Below are positions 36,480-48,270 of a stretch of 64,000 nt of DNA, one piece after another (positions within the stretch are counted from its first letter, which is position 1; the number at the start of each line of letters is the position of its first letter). The position numbers were made by a program, and so were the translations under genes. Below the pieces are notes generated by a model, which saw only the letters and a list, made by a program, of their open reading frames with translations, did not search any database and was not told where the DNA came from. The DNA comes from Antitrichia curtipendula (lineage: Eukaryota; Streptophyta; Bryopsida; Hypnales; Leucodontaceae), in NCBI GenBank assembly GCA_951230915.1, contig OX579638.1, forward strand, positions 11,178,696 through 11,242,695. The letters are read 5' to 3'.

Positions 36480-37356
36480 TGATATCTATATTACCCGGAT
36501 TTATTGTTTGAGTTGTATTCACCCACATACATCTTGTGCTTTCATTTGTAATGTTCAGCGTCTATATATTTCAATGTGATGGTTCATCTTAGCATCCATT
36601 TAGAGTGCATTTGAATTTGGTTGTTTACCTTAAATGTATGAATTCATGAAAGTCTTCCTGGCTTAGGCTACTGTCTGAAATTCTAAGGAATAAATTCAGC
36701 TTACATTATATTTGAACTAGCCCCTTTGAAATCTGAGGAAGTTCTTTCTGTGAAGTCTCTGTGATTTCATTCTTCACTTTGTTCAGAAATTTGTTGCAGG
36801 CTGTTTTCTCTAGCATGGGTGAATGCATTCACAATATAATTTTTATGAATGGATGTTGTGGGAGTACATTTCTTTTCTCTTCAGTACTGGGAAAAAATGA
36901 CCATAATGTCCACTTCTTTATGCATCTGTTGGAGAAAGTCTCGTGGTCACAGTCTTTTAAAGAATATAAGATGGTTCGAATCAAATTAATGGTTTGATAA
37001 TATCCAGAGGTAGGTTAGTTTATTTTTGGAAATTCTTTGGTGGCTTCAAGATAACTTCGGGCTTAGGATAACAACGACTAATGGATATTAACGACCATAA
37101 GGTAACAACGGTCATAGGGTCCGTACTCAACTTATTCGAGAAGACATTGATTTCTACCATTTCATCGAGCTCTGTTGCCTATTACCGTGGTCAATTATTT
37201 CTCACATTTGACTAACCTCACGGTTATAGGGTCGTACTATTGTACTTCATTTTTTATTTTTACCTTTTTGGGGGGCTTAGATTTTATCTTTTACTTTTAC
37301 TTTTATAAAATATGCCCATTTGCGGAAACTGTGGGCTTCAAAAAGTACACTCACCA
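36480..37356. other. MULE right subterminal region, noncoding
   Basis: This lies between the end of the ParB-methyltransferase gene and the right inverted repeat. From about 37,080 it contains repeats of the ccataaggtaacaacggtcataggg and cacggttatagg type that match the left subterminal region in inverted orientation. No protein is supported. Confidence 0.5.
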
Positions 37357-37396
37357 CTCTATGCTCTGCGCTCACCGCACGCAAAATAGCATCGTC
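37357..37396 (-). repeat. Right terminal inverted repeat of the MULE
   Basis: Inverted partner of 24,109-24,152; see that entry for the matched words. The last element base is taken as 37,396, just before CATGGGGAG. Confidence 0.8.
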
Positions 37397-37414
37397 CATG
37401 GGGAGGGGGGGGGG
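37397..37414. repeat. Right target-site-like direct repeat of the MULE
   Basis: CATGGGGA followed by ten G, matching CATGGGGA plus seven G at 24,094-24,108 on the other side of the element. The G-run length difference is the kind that slippage gives. Confidence 0.7.
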
Positions 37415-38170
37415 AGTCACTTAGAAATTTTTAGCAAACAAGTGAAACAACGTGTGGCATAATATAGGAAGGTATTAATTCATGGTATCTAAAAATTAGA
37501 AATAACTTTGAGATAATATATGGTCTACAAATCATGTATATTCAGCTATAAGTAAGATATATGTATGAATAATAACTCGTATTTATAAAAAAATTGCTCT
37601 AAAGTAGCTTCTAAAATATGGATCCTATGAGTTTATTGTTAATAGGTTCAATAGTTATGGGACCGTTGACATACTCTATTGGATAGAAAAACATTGGTAA
37701 TAATCTTTTTTGCCGAATGAATTCAGTTCTTTGTTCATTGGTAGGTCACATGTTAGCCTTTGAGCGATTGAGGGTTTGGGAGTACGGGCTTGCCTTCATA
37801 TAGGTTCAAATTTAAGATCTAGAATTTTGGATTAGGATTTTTTGGCATCTGACTTTTTTGTGTTTTGTTTCCTATGGAGTGTGCCATGGTAGAGCTATTG
37901 GAGAGGCACATCATACATGAGGGAGGGCACATCATATAGGTGGTGACTAGAATTATGACCAAATTCCAGTTAATTTCATATGTAGATTCTACTTGCAAGA
38001 AATGGCAAAATTTGGTAGCATCATCGGTGGAGTATGTTTCACTTCATCTTGCACAATTTGAGCTTGATCATATTTTCTACCATCACTATTTCGATTATGA
38101 TCATTTGTGATGGACAACTTCAACTAGAATATGACATTTTTTTGAGATCTTGGCAACTTTCAGCCCCCCT
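37415..38170. other. AT-rich spacer between two transposons
   Basis: No gene, RNA or clear repeat recognised between the MULE and the CACTATA-ended element. Confidence 0.5.
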
Positions 38171-39346
38171 CACTATATGAAATATGTGTTTTAGGTGACG
38201 TTTTGTAATTTTTTAAACAAATTTTAGGAAACGTCTGTCGCACGCGTAGTTAGCGTGTAAGCATCTTTACTTCTAAAATAGGATAAAATGACAAAAGTTA
38301 TCATCCCATGGAATTCAACTATGTTGCTGCAAATTTTAACTATCCGAATCTTCTTATTCTCTTAAACAAAACCCCAAGCAACCCGTACACTATATTATTT
38401 ACTTTCCAGAACTAATACTTTCCGGAATTCTATCCGGATTACTTCAATCCGGATTCCGTATCCCTTGATTCAAAGATCTGGTTTTTGGTACCCCTGTTTT
38501 ACTCTCAGGGGGTCCACTGTTGGTCTTTAGAGGGGTAGGGACGCACCACTCTTTCAATTCACATTCCTAAATAAGAAAAACATACAATCAGACACCTGTA
38601 TTACTTTGTACTAATAGTGACGGAAGAGATATGATCCTCACAACTCCCCAAGGTAGCTAATCCGGAAAGAAGGTCACTCAGAACCACACTCTATCACTCC
38701 CACTACAACGACAGATCAAGGCAAACCGGAACTAAATCTAAGGTTAGGTTACTGGATAACAAGGCTCACATTTAGTTGGCAGGCCTTCCGCTGGGTCGAG
38801 GAACATTCCGCTGACGGAAGCTTATCTCCGTACGGAACCCTTCTTGAGTTCCGGACTTGCACCCTCTCTTCCCAACCGGATTACTATTTTAGTTCTTTTA
38901 AAGGCACAGTGCTCTACCTATTCTATGAACCCAGAATCCGCTCTTCACACAGTCCTATCAATCAAATTCCGATCACTTAAAATCTGAACTCCTCCTCACC
39001 TGACCTTCTTCCACATTACCTCTGCATGAAAAACTGATATATCCGTACTCATAGGTAAAAATAAGAGAAATCCACGAAGTGGCTTGGAATTAAAGAAAGC
39101 TTCAAGAAACATAAACTAATGTACTCAAAAATGGGCTTGGAGAGAATGTCTTTGCCACAGACTTGTCTCCTTTAAAAACTACAACAAAAAGGCAAAAAGG
39201 GCACCAGAAATCTAGGCAGCCAACCTATGACATTCCAAAATACTCGGAACGCCAAGGGCAGTTACTCCTAAAAGTCCGGAACCGGGTCCCACACACGGAA
39301 AATCCGTTCCAAAACAAAAATTCAAATTCAAACTTCAAATCACTAA

Positions 39347-41305
39347 TTATTTACCGCGGCGTGGCTTCTTGGAACTACTACCGCCTTGGTTCAATGTACC
39401 CTTGGGGTTTGCTTTGACTGGTGTCGAACGAAGAGCTGCACGAGTCTGGATTTTCCGCAAAAGGGGCGGAGAATCCTCATCCGTCTCCGTTGCCGATCCG
39501 GTTTCAAACTCCTCATCTTCCGAATCTTCAATGCACTCCACATTCGTCGTCTTTCCAAGATCCGTCTCCTCCAGGTCGACCATTACACTATCCCTGTTCG
39601 GCATCGTCTGCTGCATGTGTGAAAAATCCGCCGGGTGGGTACGAGCCGGATTCGTTAAGCCCCCGATCCGGTCAATCAGGTCCCGACGAGTCTTCCGACT
39701 TGCCAAGGAAACTGATCCCGCCACATTCGATGGAGTTGGTGATACGTTCCGGATAACAACAACTTCCGGTTGTACCGGAATCGTCTTCGCCGCAGCTTCT
39801 CTTCTGGCTTCAACGGGAGAGAAAACAGTCGTAGTCGTTGCTTCCACTTGGGTTGCGGAAACTCCTCCAGTTGGTCTTAGAAGGGATCTCAGACCTTCGG
39901 ACTGAGACTGTGTCAATCCGGTGGTGACGTTCTTCACTGGGGTTGTCATAAACATCGATGTCGGAACTTCCGGAAACTGTGAGAAATCCATCGCCTTTTC
40001 CAGATCCAGATGTCCCAACAACTTGTTCATCTCCCTCAGTACTCCCTCCATTTTGGACTGAAAGTCGACCAAGATGGTTACCACCTTGGATCCGGTGATG
40101 TATCCTTCCTTCATCAGTCGATCACTGAAAAGGTGGGATCGTACTACGATTTCCGCCGGTTGTGTGACTAGTCCGGATAGATTCCGGACCAGTTGAAGCG
40201 CCTCTGCCTCCTTTTGCCTCGCAACCCCCAGTTCTCCTTCCATTCAATTGAACCGGGTCCGCAGATCGTCTCGCTCCTTCTCCAAGTTCCGGATTTGCTC
40301 GTCCTTTGCACGTAGAACTTCCGGACTAGGTCGTTTCTTGATCTCCTCGACGAGTTTATCCGGCTCGACCTTGACCTCGTCCATGATCTCGATAATCAGA
40401 TCGGACATGTTATCATGCAGATCGCGGGCCTGTCGCATCCAGGTCATTCCGGCTTCATAGAACTTGGATGTTCCTTCTCCTTCCGGAGCCAATGGAGGCT
40501 CTCCTTCCTCTGGAAGCGGAAGCTTTCCTCTTGATCCCGGATCAGTCGACTTCCGTCGCCTTTCTCTCCGTTCTAGCTGTTCCGTCCTGTCTTCCGGAAC
40601 ATCTTCCTCCTCAGAATCCAGATGGACTTCTTCAACCTCTCCTGTCATGCCATACTTTAAAAGAGTCGCTCATGTATCGTACGCGACCATCTCCTGACTG
40701 CTTAGGACTTCTCTCTGATGGTAAAGGTGAAAAAGATACGGGCTGATGAGACTATGTTTCCCCTTTGCCACATGCTCCGCTAATTTTGTCACTACTGCGG
40801 CAATAACCCTTCCCCAGTGTACCAATCTATCTTCTAATGCACCAAAGATGGTGTTGGCAACTGTAATAGTAACCCGGGTTGGCTTTTCCGGATACAAAAT
40901 CGGAATGAGAAACTCTAGTACTCGTCTGTGCCTGTCATCTCGGCACTCACTAATCGCGTATCCCTCTTTGGCATTGGCCGGACTACGGAACTTTCCGCTC
41001 GCATACTTATCCGTACTAGAAGCTAATCCAGATCCGGTCTTCTTGAAACCGTATACTTCCGCCCATACGTCCTCATTCCATGCGACGGGCCGACCCCTCA
41101 CAGTCAACTCGTATTGATTCGGAACTCCCAGGATGAGTTCCTGAATCATTTCGTCACTCTTCAGATTCCAGGGCCTCCGAATGAGTCCTCCGCACCCTAT
41201 GCGCATTAGGTCTTCCTCTAACTGTTTCCGGGCATTCGCGTCGGAAGGGATACCGGGACAGACCATTCGTGCTACGACCGTAACCTTACGACTACACTCC
41301 GCCAT
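39347..41305 (-). pseudogene. Unknown transposon protein, frame broken by two TGA codons
   Basis: One continuous frame of ~652 codons from ATG 41,305 to the stop at 39,347, interrupted by TGA at 40,672-40,670 and 40,246-40,244. The same frame is open on both sides of each stop, and CGA-to-TGA explains both. The N-terminal third is globular (segments WNEDVWAEVYGFKKTGSG and LISPYLFHLYHQREVLSSQE). The middle is acidic and then coiled-coil-like (RAKDEQIRNLEKERDDLRTR, ARQKEAEALQLVRNL). The last 200 residues are low complexity with an acidic patch (CIEDSEDEEFETGSATETDED) and a basic end (KKPRRGK). I do not recognise the family; there is no visible transposase triad, integrase or reverse transcriptase. 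Its place inside the inverted repeats suggests a structural or DNA-binding role in that element. Confidence 0.65.
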
Positions 41306-41780
41306 CTTCACCGACACGTACTGTAGAATCCGGTGCAATTGGCACCGTCCTCACTTTCCACTCTTTGTCGCGTTCTAACTCACCACTCTTTCACTCTCTA
41401 CTTGCGCTTGCAGGCAGCAGCGGAAAAAGAGAATGAGAGTGTGCTGCGGAGGGGTATATATACCCGGCGTTCGGCCGACAGTTCCCGGTGGAGAACGGGA
41501 GTTGGGTTGTTCCCGTAACGGTCTCCTAGTTCTCTAGGCCGGGTCCTCGGTAGTAGGTTCTGATCATCCGGCTGGTTTCTGGATTCCGGATTTGATCCTA
41601 TTACGAACTGTTTAGACTTTAAACTAGTATTAGCAATCCGGAATTTAGTTATCCTCTCCTTACGTTCTAGTCTTTCCGGATTGCCCATTCATACACAAAA
41701 AACTGAAAAATTCTAGCCTATTCTAACCTTATTCTAGTCTATTCTTCTCACTTTTGAATTTCCGTCACACGACAACGTCT

Positions 41781-41862
41781 ATTGCAACAAACCCATGTTT
41801 TATGTCAGCATTGATGTTATGTTGGATGTGTTGTTGACATAAAAACATGGATTTGTTGCAAT
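41781..41862. repeat. Subterminal hairpin, ~27-bp stem
   Basis: ATTGCAACAAACCCATG-type sequence at 41,781-41,807 is inverted at 41,835-41,862 (TGACATAAAAACATGG then ATTTGTTGCAAT). Two small imperfections interrupt the stem. It lies just inside the right end of the CACTATA-ended element. Confidence 0.75.
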
Positions 41863-41929
41863 GGACATCACCTATAATTTGTTTTTAAAAATTACAAAAC
41901 ATCACCTAAAATGCAGGATTCTTATAGTA

Positions 41930-44240
41930 ATTGTCAAACAATCCCCATATTGCCCCCCTTTTTTATTTGTTTGAGGGCAATTTGGAGGAGCTTCGTGGAG
42001 TCCTATTGTATGGCTGATAGCCTTGCGAGGTGTTTGTGGCAAAAGGCTCTAATTAGAGTAGCAATTCATGTTTGTGGGTGACCCTTATAGTTTTTGTATA
42101 AGCTACTGCAATATGTGTTATGGGGGGTCTTTTTTGTGTGTTGTATTACTCAGACTGTTGTAGTATGTCATGTACATTCAATTGTGATATAAACACATTT
42201 TAGGTTGATTGTGGTTTCCTATATCACTTGTCATTGTTGTAAACTAGCTTCAACATTTTTGGATATATCTTTGCTTTCACAGTTTTTGATTTCGGTGGTG
42301 CATTTCTCAATTGTTTGGATGTTGGAAGTGCATAATGTGGCGGATTTGCATGCTCTTTTTTAGGTGATGCAGTTTGAGTGTTAGAGTTTGTAATTCAAAT
42401 GTTTCCTGCATGTTTGTGCTTTGTTTATAGTACATGTGTTGTGTTTGTGGCTTCCATTTTTTTAGCCTTCTTTGCATACTTCACTTTTGGATTTGTGGAC
42501 TTTCAAGTAATGCATTGATTTGTCTAATGTGCTTGCAATTGAATTTTGAACTATTTCTTGATTTGTTGAGTTTGTGTTATCACATCATATGTTGTAGATA
42601 GTTGAACATTTATGCTCCTTTTCAATTTTTTTTTGGCTTTAGGTTGTTTAGAATTGTTTATCCTTACCAATTTGGGATTTTTTCAAGCATTTTGGAGGGC
42701 TTCTACTTCCTCATTTGGGGGAGGGGGGCTTAAAGAAGTTCACAATTGTTTTTCCTTCACATTTTTGGGGGGCTCAAGGTAGTTTAAGATTTTTATTCCT
42801 TCCTAGTTTTTTGGGATATATGGTAGTTTACTATTTTTTTGTCCTTCTCATTTTTTTTGGCTTAACACAATTTCTGTTTTCTTTTTCTATTTCTTTTTTT
42901 CTTGGCTTTGCACAACCCTCGTTTTCCTATAATGTTCCATGTTGGGAGGATATAAATCCAATGTTTGATTTGTGTCTCCTTTCCACTATTTTTCCTTTTA
43001 ATTTTTTTCATGTGATTTGTTTTTGTCTTTAATCTTGGTATTTTTCTTTTTCAATTTTTTTCCTCTTCTTATAATGAAGTAAGGATATTGAAAATTGTCC
43101 TTCCTTGCCAATTCTAAGTAATGGTACGGAGGTCTAAAATACCATGAATTCCAAAGTTAGATGATAATAGGGACCATTTAATTGGTTCCAATCATTAAAA
43201 TATCCCTCCCGTGAAAAAAATCTAGCTGCACATAATATCCAATTGTCCACATGGAGTGACTCCCTCGTATACAAAATATTACGTTTGGATTCTATAGGTT
43301 TTATTTACACTCATAGATGTAAATAGCTTCATTGCTCTACTCAAGATTACACCTTTGCATTAACTAGAAAAATCACAATTAAAACAATTACATCCTTTTT
43401 TATCCATTAGTCTCTTATGATAGAAGGTAACAACCTAGAAATTCTCCAAATAAGGATTTGAATATGGTTTCTATTATTGAAATATAAAATGTTGTACTAG
43501 TTCTTGTAGGTAGTATACATGCAATAATTGCCTCTTTTGAGGTGATAGTATAAAACCATGTATACATACAATAGTAGGATAGTTAGGTAATAATTTCTAC
43601 ACACGTGGCACACCATCATTGATTAGAAATTAATTTTTATTTTTATATATTGCATAATATGTATTACACAAAACACAAGAAGTGTTTCAAAGGTCATAAT
43701 TACACTAAAAAACTATTTAGCACATCCCGGTCACCAAAAATCACTGGAATATATGTATAGGAGCACACCGCCCTCACAATCACTTTTTGCCAACCACATA
43801 GGACATATAGTCACATCATCACTGTCATCGAGCACAATGACATTGTGCACTTTCTGTACCTTACCTAAAACAATACCTACAGACAAGGAAAATTGTCATT
43901 TGAAAACATCATATGAAAAAACATAAATCAACAAAACTCTTAAAAAGAAAAATTATAGGATAGGAGAGTACTCGGAATTGCATACTTGAAGTGTGCACCT
44001 TCTTTAGCGTTGTCTAAGTATGTTGCTAGTCATTGCCCCCTTAAATCTGCCAATTGAGATCTTGGATTTGTGTGCTCAAATTTTTTTGAGTGACATCATC
44101 CATAGTGATACTATTTGGTTGCATCATACATTTCTAGAGCGTTGATGCTCTGGTATACTTCATCCCACCTTGGCGAACAGGTAGCACCTACAATTTTGAG
44201 GGCATATATTGCCCAAATCGCAATATGGGCAACAGTCGGG
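41930..44240. other. T-rich intergenic DNA, nothing recognised
   Basis: Mostly T-rich on the plus strand with short open frames of Phe/Leu-rich low complexity. Around 43,505-43,620 there is a match to block A 5635-5750 (gaggtgatagt, gtagttagg, aataatttt landmarks), so part of this stretch may belong to the older duplicated segment in rearranged order. Confidence 0.45.
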
Positions 44241-45570
44241 AAGAGTTCAAATTCTAGAATAACCTTTGGGGTTATATACAAGGTTTACTTTTCAATTATG
44301 AAGGGCCTTTGAAGCCAGGACTAAAATTGAAGCCACAACTAAAATTGAAGCCATGACTAGAATGATAGAATAAAGCAAACTTAAAAATATCAAAATATTG
44401 AGGCTACATGAGTAAAAATTGTAGCTTATAGTGTCTTTTCAATTGAGGGAGTTAAAAGTTTTTTGAGGCAACCAATGGGGTCCAAGCTTTGGAAATTTTG
44501 TCTTAAAGAAATAGGGTCCAATGTCAGCTATTGGTTAACATACACTTCCAAAGTCTAGAAATCACAATTGCTAAGACTTCTATATCAAATGAAGTCTACA
44601 TACCTTTAACCCTCAAAAGATTTTGAGTCTATAGCCATTTTTAAACTTCATATTGCAACTATCTAGAAATGTAATATGTTGTACATATTTTTCAAAAAAA
44701 TAAAACAACTCATAACAATTATCAAATGTTACAATGTATGCTCTGAAATCTGAATTTTTTCCATAGATTTCCATTGTTAAAATATTACTAGAAAAGAATA
44801 TCCAACGCCATTCAATGAAAGTAAGTTCAAGCAATTCTCCCAAAGAAATTGAGTAGAAAAATGATTTTTTTTCATCTTAAAACATTCTCTAAAAGCATCC
44901 TGCATGGGCACTTTTCTGTAAAGGGTTCCTAAAGTTAATAAAAGATACTTAAAAAATCTATTTCAAGTTTTTAAAATCAACTTTTCTTAAAGAAGATTCA
45001 TTATGCTAAAATTCCAATATATATTTGAATCCTAACAAAAATTTGAGTATTGATCCTAAGGTCGGAATTAGTTTATCCAATATTTGGAGTGACCTTTGAG
45101 GATTCGGTATTGACAAATATTGGGTCCAAATCGCAACTATAGAGTGGGTTTGAAGCCGCAAGCTTGAAATTAAAATTGAAATCTCAACCTCAATGACTAA
45201 GATGCTAGAATGAAGCCAAGATGAAAAAACAAAATTTTGAAGCAACAACAAAAATAAGTTGAATTTCAAAGTCACATGAGTAAAATAAAAGCCAACAAAG
45301 AATTCAGTGTCTTTTCAATTGAAGGAGTTGAAAAGTTGTTTTAAGAATCCAACAAAAACCTTTGAGGTTCATTAAATTTCTAAATCAAAGATCGAAAAAT
45401 TTTGAAATATAAAAAAAATGAGATAGTTGACAGGTTTTTAAGTAAGTGGGATGGGATGGTAGATAGGTAGATAATTTACATGGTATTAATTGAAGCATTA
45501 ATTAAACCTCCAAATTTCCTAAATGTTGATTTGGTCAATTTGGAATGCATAGTTTAGGTGCATGGTTTAA

Positions 45571-46485
45571 CCCCTAAAACCCCGTTTGTCCCCTCGGGGG
45601 ACAATTTGGGTCCGGGTAGGTTCCTGTGACCTCAATTTGTAGAGATTTTTTTGGAGATTTTTTGATGTTGTGCAGTTTTGCAAGAGCTTTGTGGATATAT
45701 AATTTTTATTTCAATTGGTGCCCAAGAGAAAAAGTTATGCCCAAAATAGAGTTTGGCGGGTAGCACAAAAAAATCACAGGAAGTCAAAATAAATTTTTTA
45801 AATATTTTTTTCAAAATCTATGTCTTTTTGTCTACATTTGAAGCTTTGATTCATCCTATTTGGACTAATAATGAAAAAGTTATGGACAATCTTAGTTTTT
45901 TGGGCAATCTAAGCATCTTCTTGAAAAAATAACTTTTAGGATTCATTTTTTAATGCAATTTTTACAATTTTCAGAATATTTTTTTTAGAAAGGGTTGAAT
46001 TTGCTTTCTAGAACAATCTCACCGTTGGGATTATGGTATTTCAATTTTGTCTTAGAGCTATTAACGATTTAGTTATTCCTTCAATCTTGAACCTACGTCT
46101 ACTTAACAATTTTTTAATGAGTAAAAATTTAGTGTTTTTGCCTTGAATTTTTTTTCCTAGATCCTCAACTAAACTATTCAACATATAAACTTAGAAAATC
46201 AAAATCAACAATACAAAAAATTTAAGTTAAATAGGTTCAAAGCCCAAAAATCTAGTCAAGCAAGGTGCAAAAAAACTTGTTTTCTTCACTTTGATTGCAA
46301 ATATCTTGCAATCTATTTGTTCAAAGTTTCTGAAATTTCTTGCACACATTCTCATACTAGTCTAGTATAAGATCCTATGGTTAGATATGCAAACAAAAAC
46401 AATTTTTATAGTTTTTTGTTCTTTGCAATAGAAGTGGCAGTTTTGAGTGTGTTTTGATGGAGAAAAGGCCTCGGAGTTTTAGGGG
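45571..46485. mobile_element. TTAA-flanked element, 915 bp, non-autonomous (piggyBac-like)
   Basis: It begins CCCCTAAAACCCC after TTAA (45,567-45,570) and ends GGAGTTTTAGGGG before TTAA (46,486-46,489). Block A keeps catggtTTAAagaaac at 6813-6826, which matches the joined flanks with a single TTAA. The left part is the reverse complement of the 22,090-22,668 type; the right part matches the 3578-4523 type, so this copy looks like a mosaic of two subfamilies. No coding capacity. Confidence 0.85.
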
Positions 46486-46489
46486 TTAA

Positions 46490-48266
46490 AGAAAACAAAT
46501 CTTATATAAAAATTTCCAAGATCTTAGAAAATCTAAAATCTAAATCCTCATAGTTTATTTATTTTTTTATCAAAATTATATTATTTTCATCTTTACTCCA
46601 TTCCAATATTTTAGTCCTGACTTCAAAATTCCGTTATTTTTGTCTTAGCTTCATTCTATTAAATTAGTCATGGCTTCAAACATACCCCACGGTCACAAGG
46701 TGGACTTCGAGGTTGTATCCTCAAAAGTAGCACCCCAATCCTACCATATGACACTCATGTATAGAAGTAGGGCTACATGGTGCATCAATACTTCAGTGAC
46801 AAAGGTTCATGCAATACCCCAAAGTCAATACCACCAACCATATTTCTAATGCTCAATATTTGTATGAAAATTCCCAAATGGGCCTTGAAACCTTCAATAG
46901 AGATCATTGGTAGAACAAAGAACAACAAATTGCCCTAGTACAATATGTCAAAACTAATGAACTGCAAGACAAAGATGAATATTTACATTTAACATTTAAC
47001 AACTAAATGTACATTTTTGGTAGATTCTAAAAAATTAGAAATTTTATGAAAGTTTTTTTCCTTCTTAGCGAAATATTTTGGATGTATAATTTTCAAAAAA
47101 CAATTTGTCATATATTTATGAAAGCAATTCCTATGATTGCATCCAACAACTCCAATAAATTTTTAATAATAATATTAATTCAAAAACTATAAAATATTAT
47201 CCTCTATTTGAATCTCCTTGCAGTTTTTGTAATAGAAAGTGTTTGGATTCATATTCAACTTGTAATTTTCTTTGAATCACAAGAACACATGATTGCATGC
47301 AATTTATCACGTTCACTTGTTTCATTCTAAACTATGGATTAAGGCTCACCTTTGCAACTCTAAGCTACAAAAAGAGGATCTAATCAAATATGCACCATAT
47401 ATGGTATAAAACAAACTTTTAGAAAATTTAGAAAATTTGAAATTAGGTTTGAAAATAATATTTCCACAAGGCTTCTAATTACCTATAATGAGCCCCAAAA
47501 TGAGTATCTAAAAATAGGAACGAATCTGGCATGGAAATTTTAATCAGGTTATCTTCTTCATGCACTACCATACATAATGGTTAACATTGGCATTCTTTGC
47601 CAAATAATTAACTGAAGTTGCCAAATGTAATTCAATAGATGCTTAAAAATAAATATACTTAATTTTCCATATAACTTAATTTTAAAAATAATATCCCAAC
47701 AATTCTAACATCTAATTTAAAAAATATTTTTTGCCAACTTTAATCATTAGATATAGTAATAGAATTTGGAAATAAGATCAATTCTTTTCTTGAATTTTTA
47801 TTATTATTTGAAAATGAAAATATTTGATGTGAAGCATTGTAAGAAAAAATTGACTAATTTTGATGTATTTGGTCCAGTATTGGGAGTACTATGAGATTTT
47901 GGAAGAGAATATTTTGAAATAGAATGAAATATGTAAGATTAGCAAATTGCCAAAAGTAATGCATTTCCAAAAATTCAAGTCAAATAAAAATTCTCCAGAA
48001 GTCATGGACCAAAATTAGTAACTTTTTATTTCAAGAAAATTCATATCTTCAAGTTTATTTATTTTTAAATTACGAAAAAAATAGAAAATTAATCATTTCC
48101 TTAAACTTCAAAGGTCTTCTAGTCTATTATTTATGTATTAGTGAAATTAGTCTATTAATTTTATATTTATACAAAAGTAGAATACTTTCAATATATGTGA
48201 GTTAGAATTTTTTCTAATTATAAAATATCTTTGATAATATATTTAATCCTTCACTTCACTTCAACT
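46490..48266. other. Block B intergenic DNA, no gene
   Basis: It aligns with block A 11,505-13,293 (for example the cttcaaacataccccac and caaggtggacttcgagg words). It has no supported reading frame, and conservation with block A shows no codon-like pattern by eye. Confidence 0.5.
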
Positions 48267-48270
48267 TTAA

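Larger units (their letters stand above)
24109..37396. mobile_element. Large MULE carrying a transposase and a ParB-methyltransferase gene
   Basis: Inverted ends bound this ~13.3 kb element: left ATTGCTATTTTGCGTGC, right (reverse complement) GACGATGCTATTTTGCGTGC, followed on both sides by a second match around GAGCG-AGAGCATAGAG (24,136-24,152 and 37,357-37,373). Subterminal motif CCTATAACCGTGA occurs at 24,376-24,388 and inverted at 37,219-37,231. A CATGGGGAG-plus-G-run direct repeat sits outside each end. Inside are a minus-strand MULE transposase gene (28,683-24,990) and a divergent plus-strand ParB-methyltransferase gene (29,542-36,479), separated by 858 bp. I see no second set of ends inside, so both genes appear to belong to one element. 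Base composition is much less AT-rich than the flanks. Both genes carry stops, so this copy is not autonomous now. Confidence 0.8.
38171..41929. mobile_element. CACTATA-ended DNA transposon, 3.76 kb
   Basis: The left end reads CACTATATGAAATATG, then TTTTAGGTGACGTTTTGTAA. The right end, reverse complemented, reads TACTATAAGAATCCTGC, then TTTTAGGTGATGTTTTGTAA. These ~45 bp inverted repeats resemble CACTA-type ends. A subterminal hairpin lies at 41,781-41,862. The body carries one long minus-strand frame (41,305-39,347) and about twenty TCCGGA or related CCGGA words spread over coding and noncoding parts. No three-base target duplication is obvious, so assignment to the CACTA superfamily rests on end motifs only. 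The small MITE at 59,517-59,688 shares the end structure. Confidence 0.7.

Noticed and set aside
40244..40672. Idea that TGA is read as an amino acid in this genome
   Set aside because: The intact RPL18a and Nudix genes need no recoding and TAG stops also occur in the transposons, so decay is the simpler explanation.
38171..41929. LTR retrotransposon reading of the CCGGA-rich element
   Set aside because: The ends are inverted rather than direct repeats, and no reverse transcriptase, integrase or primer-binding site is visible.
42715..43032. Phe/Leu-rich open frame of 105 codons
   Set aside because: T-rich low-complexity DNA; hydrophobicity is a by-product of composition.
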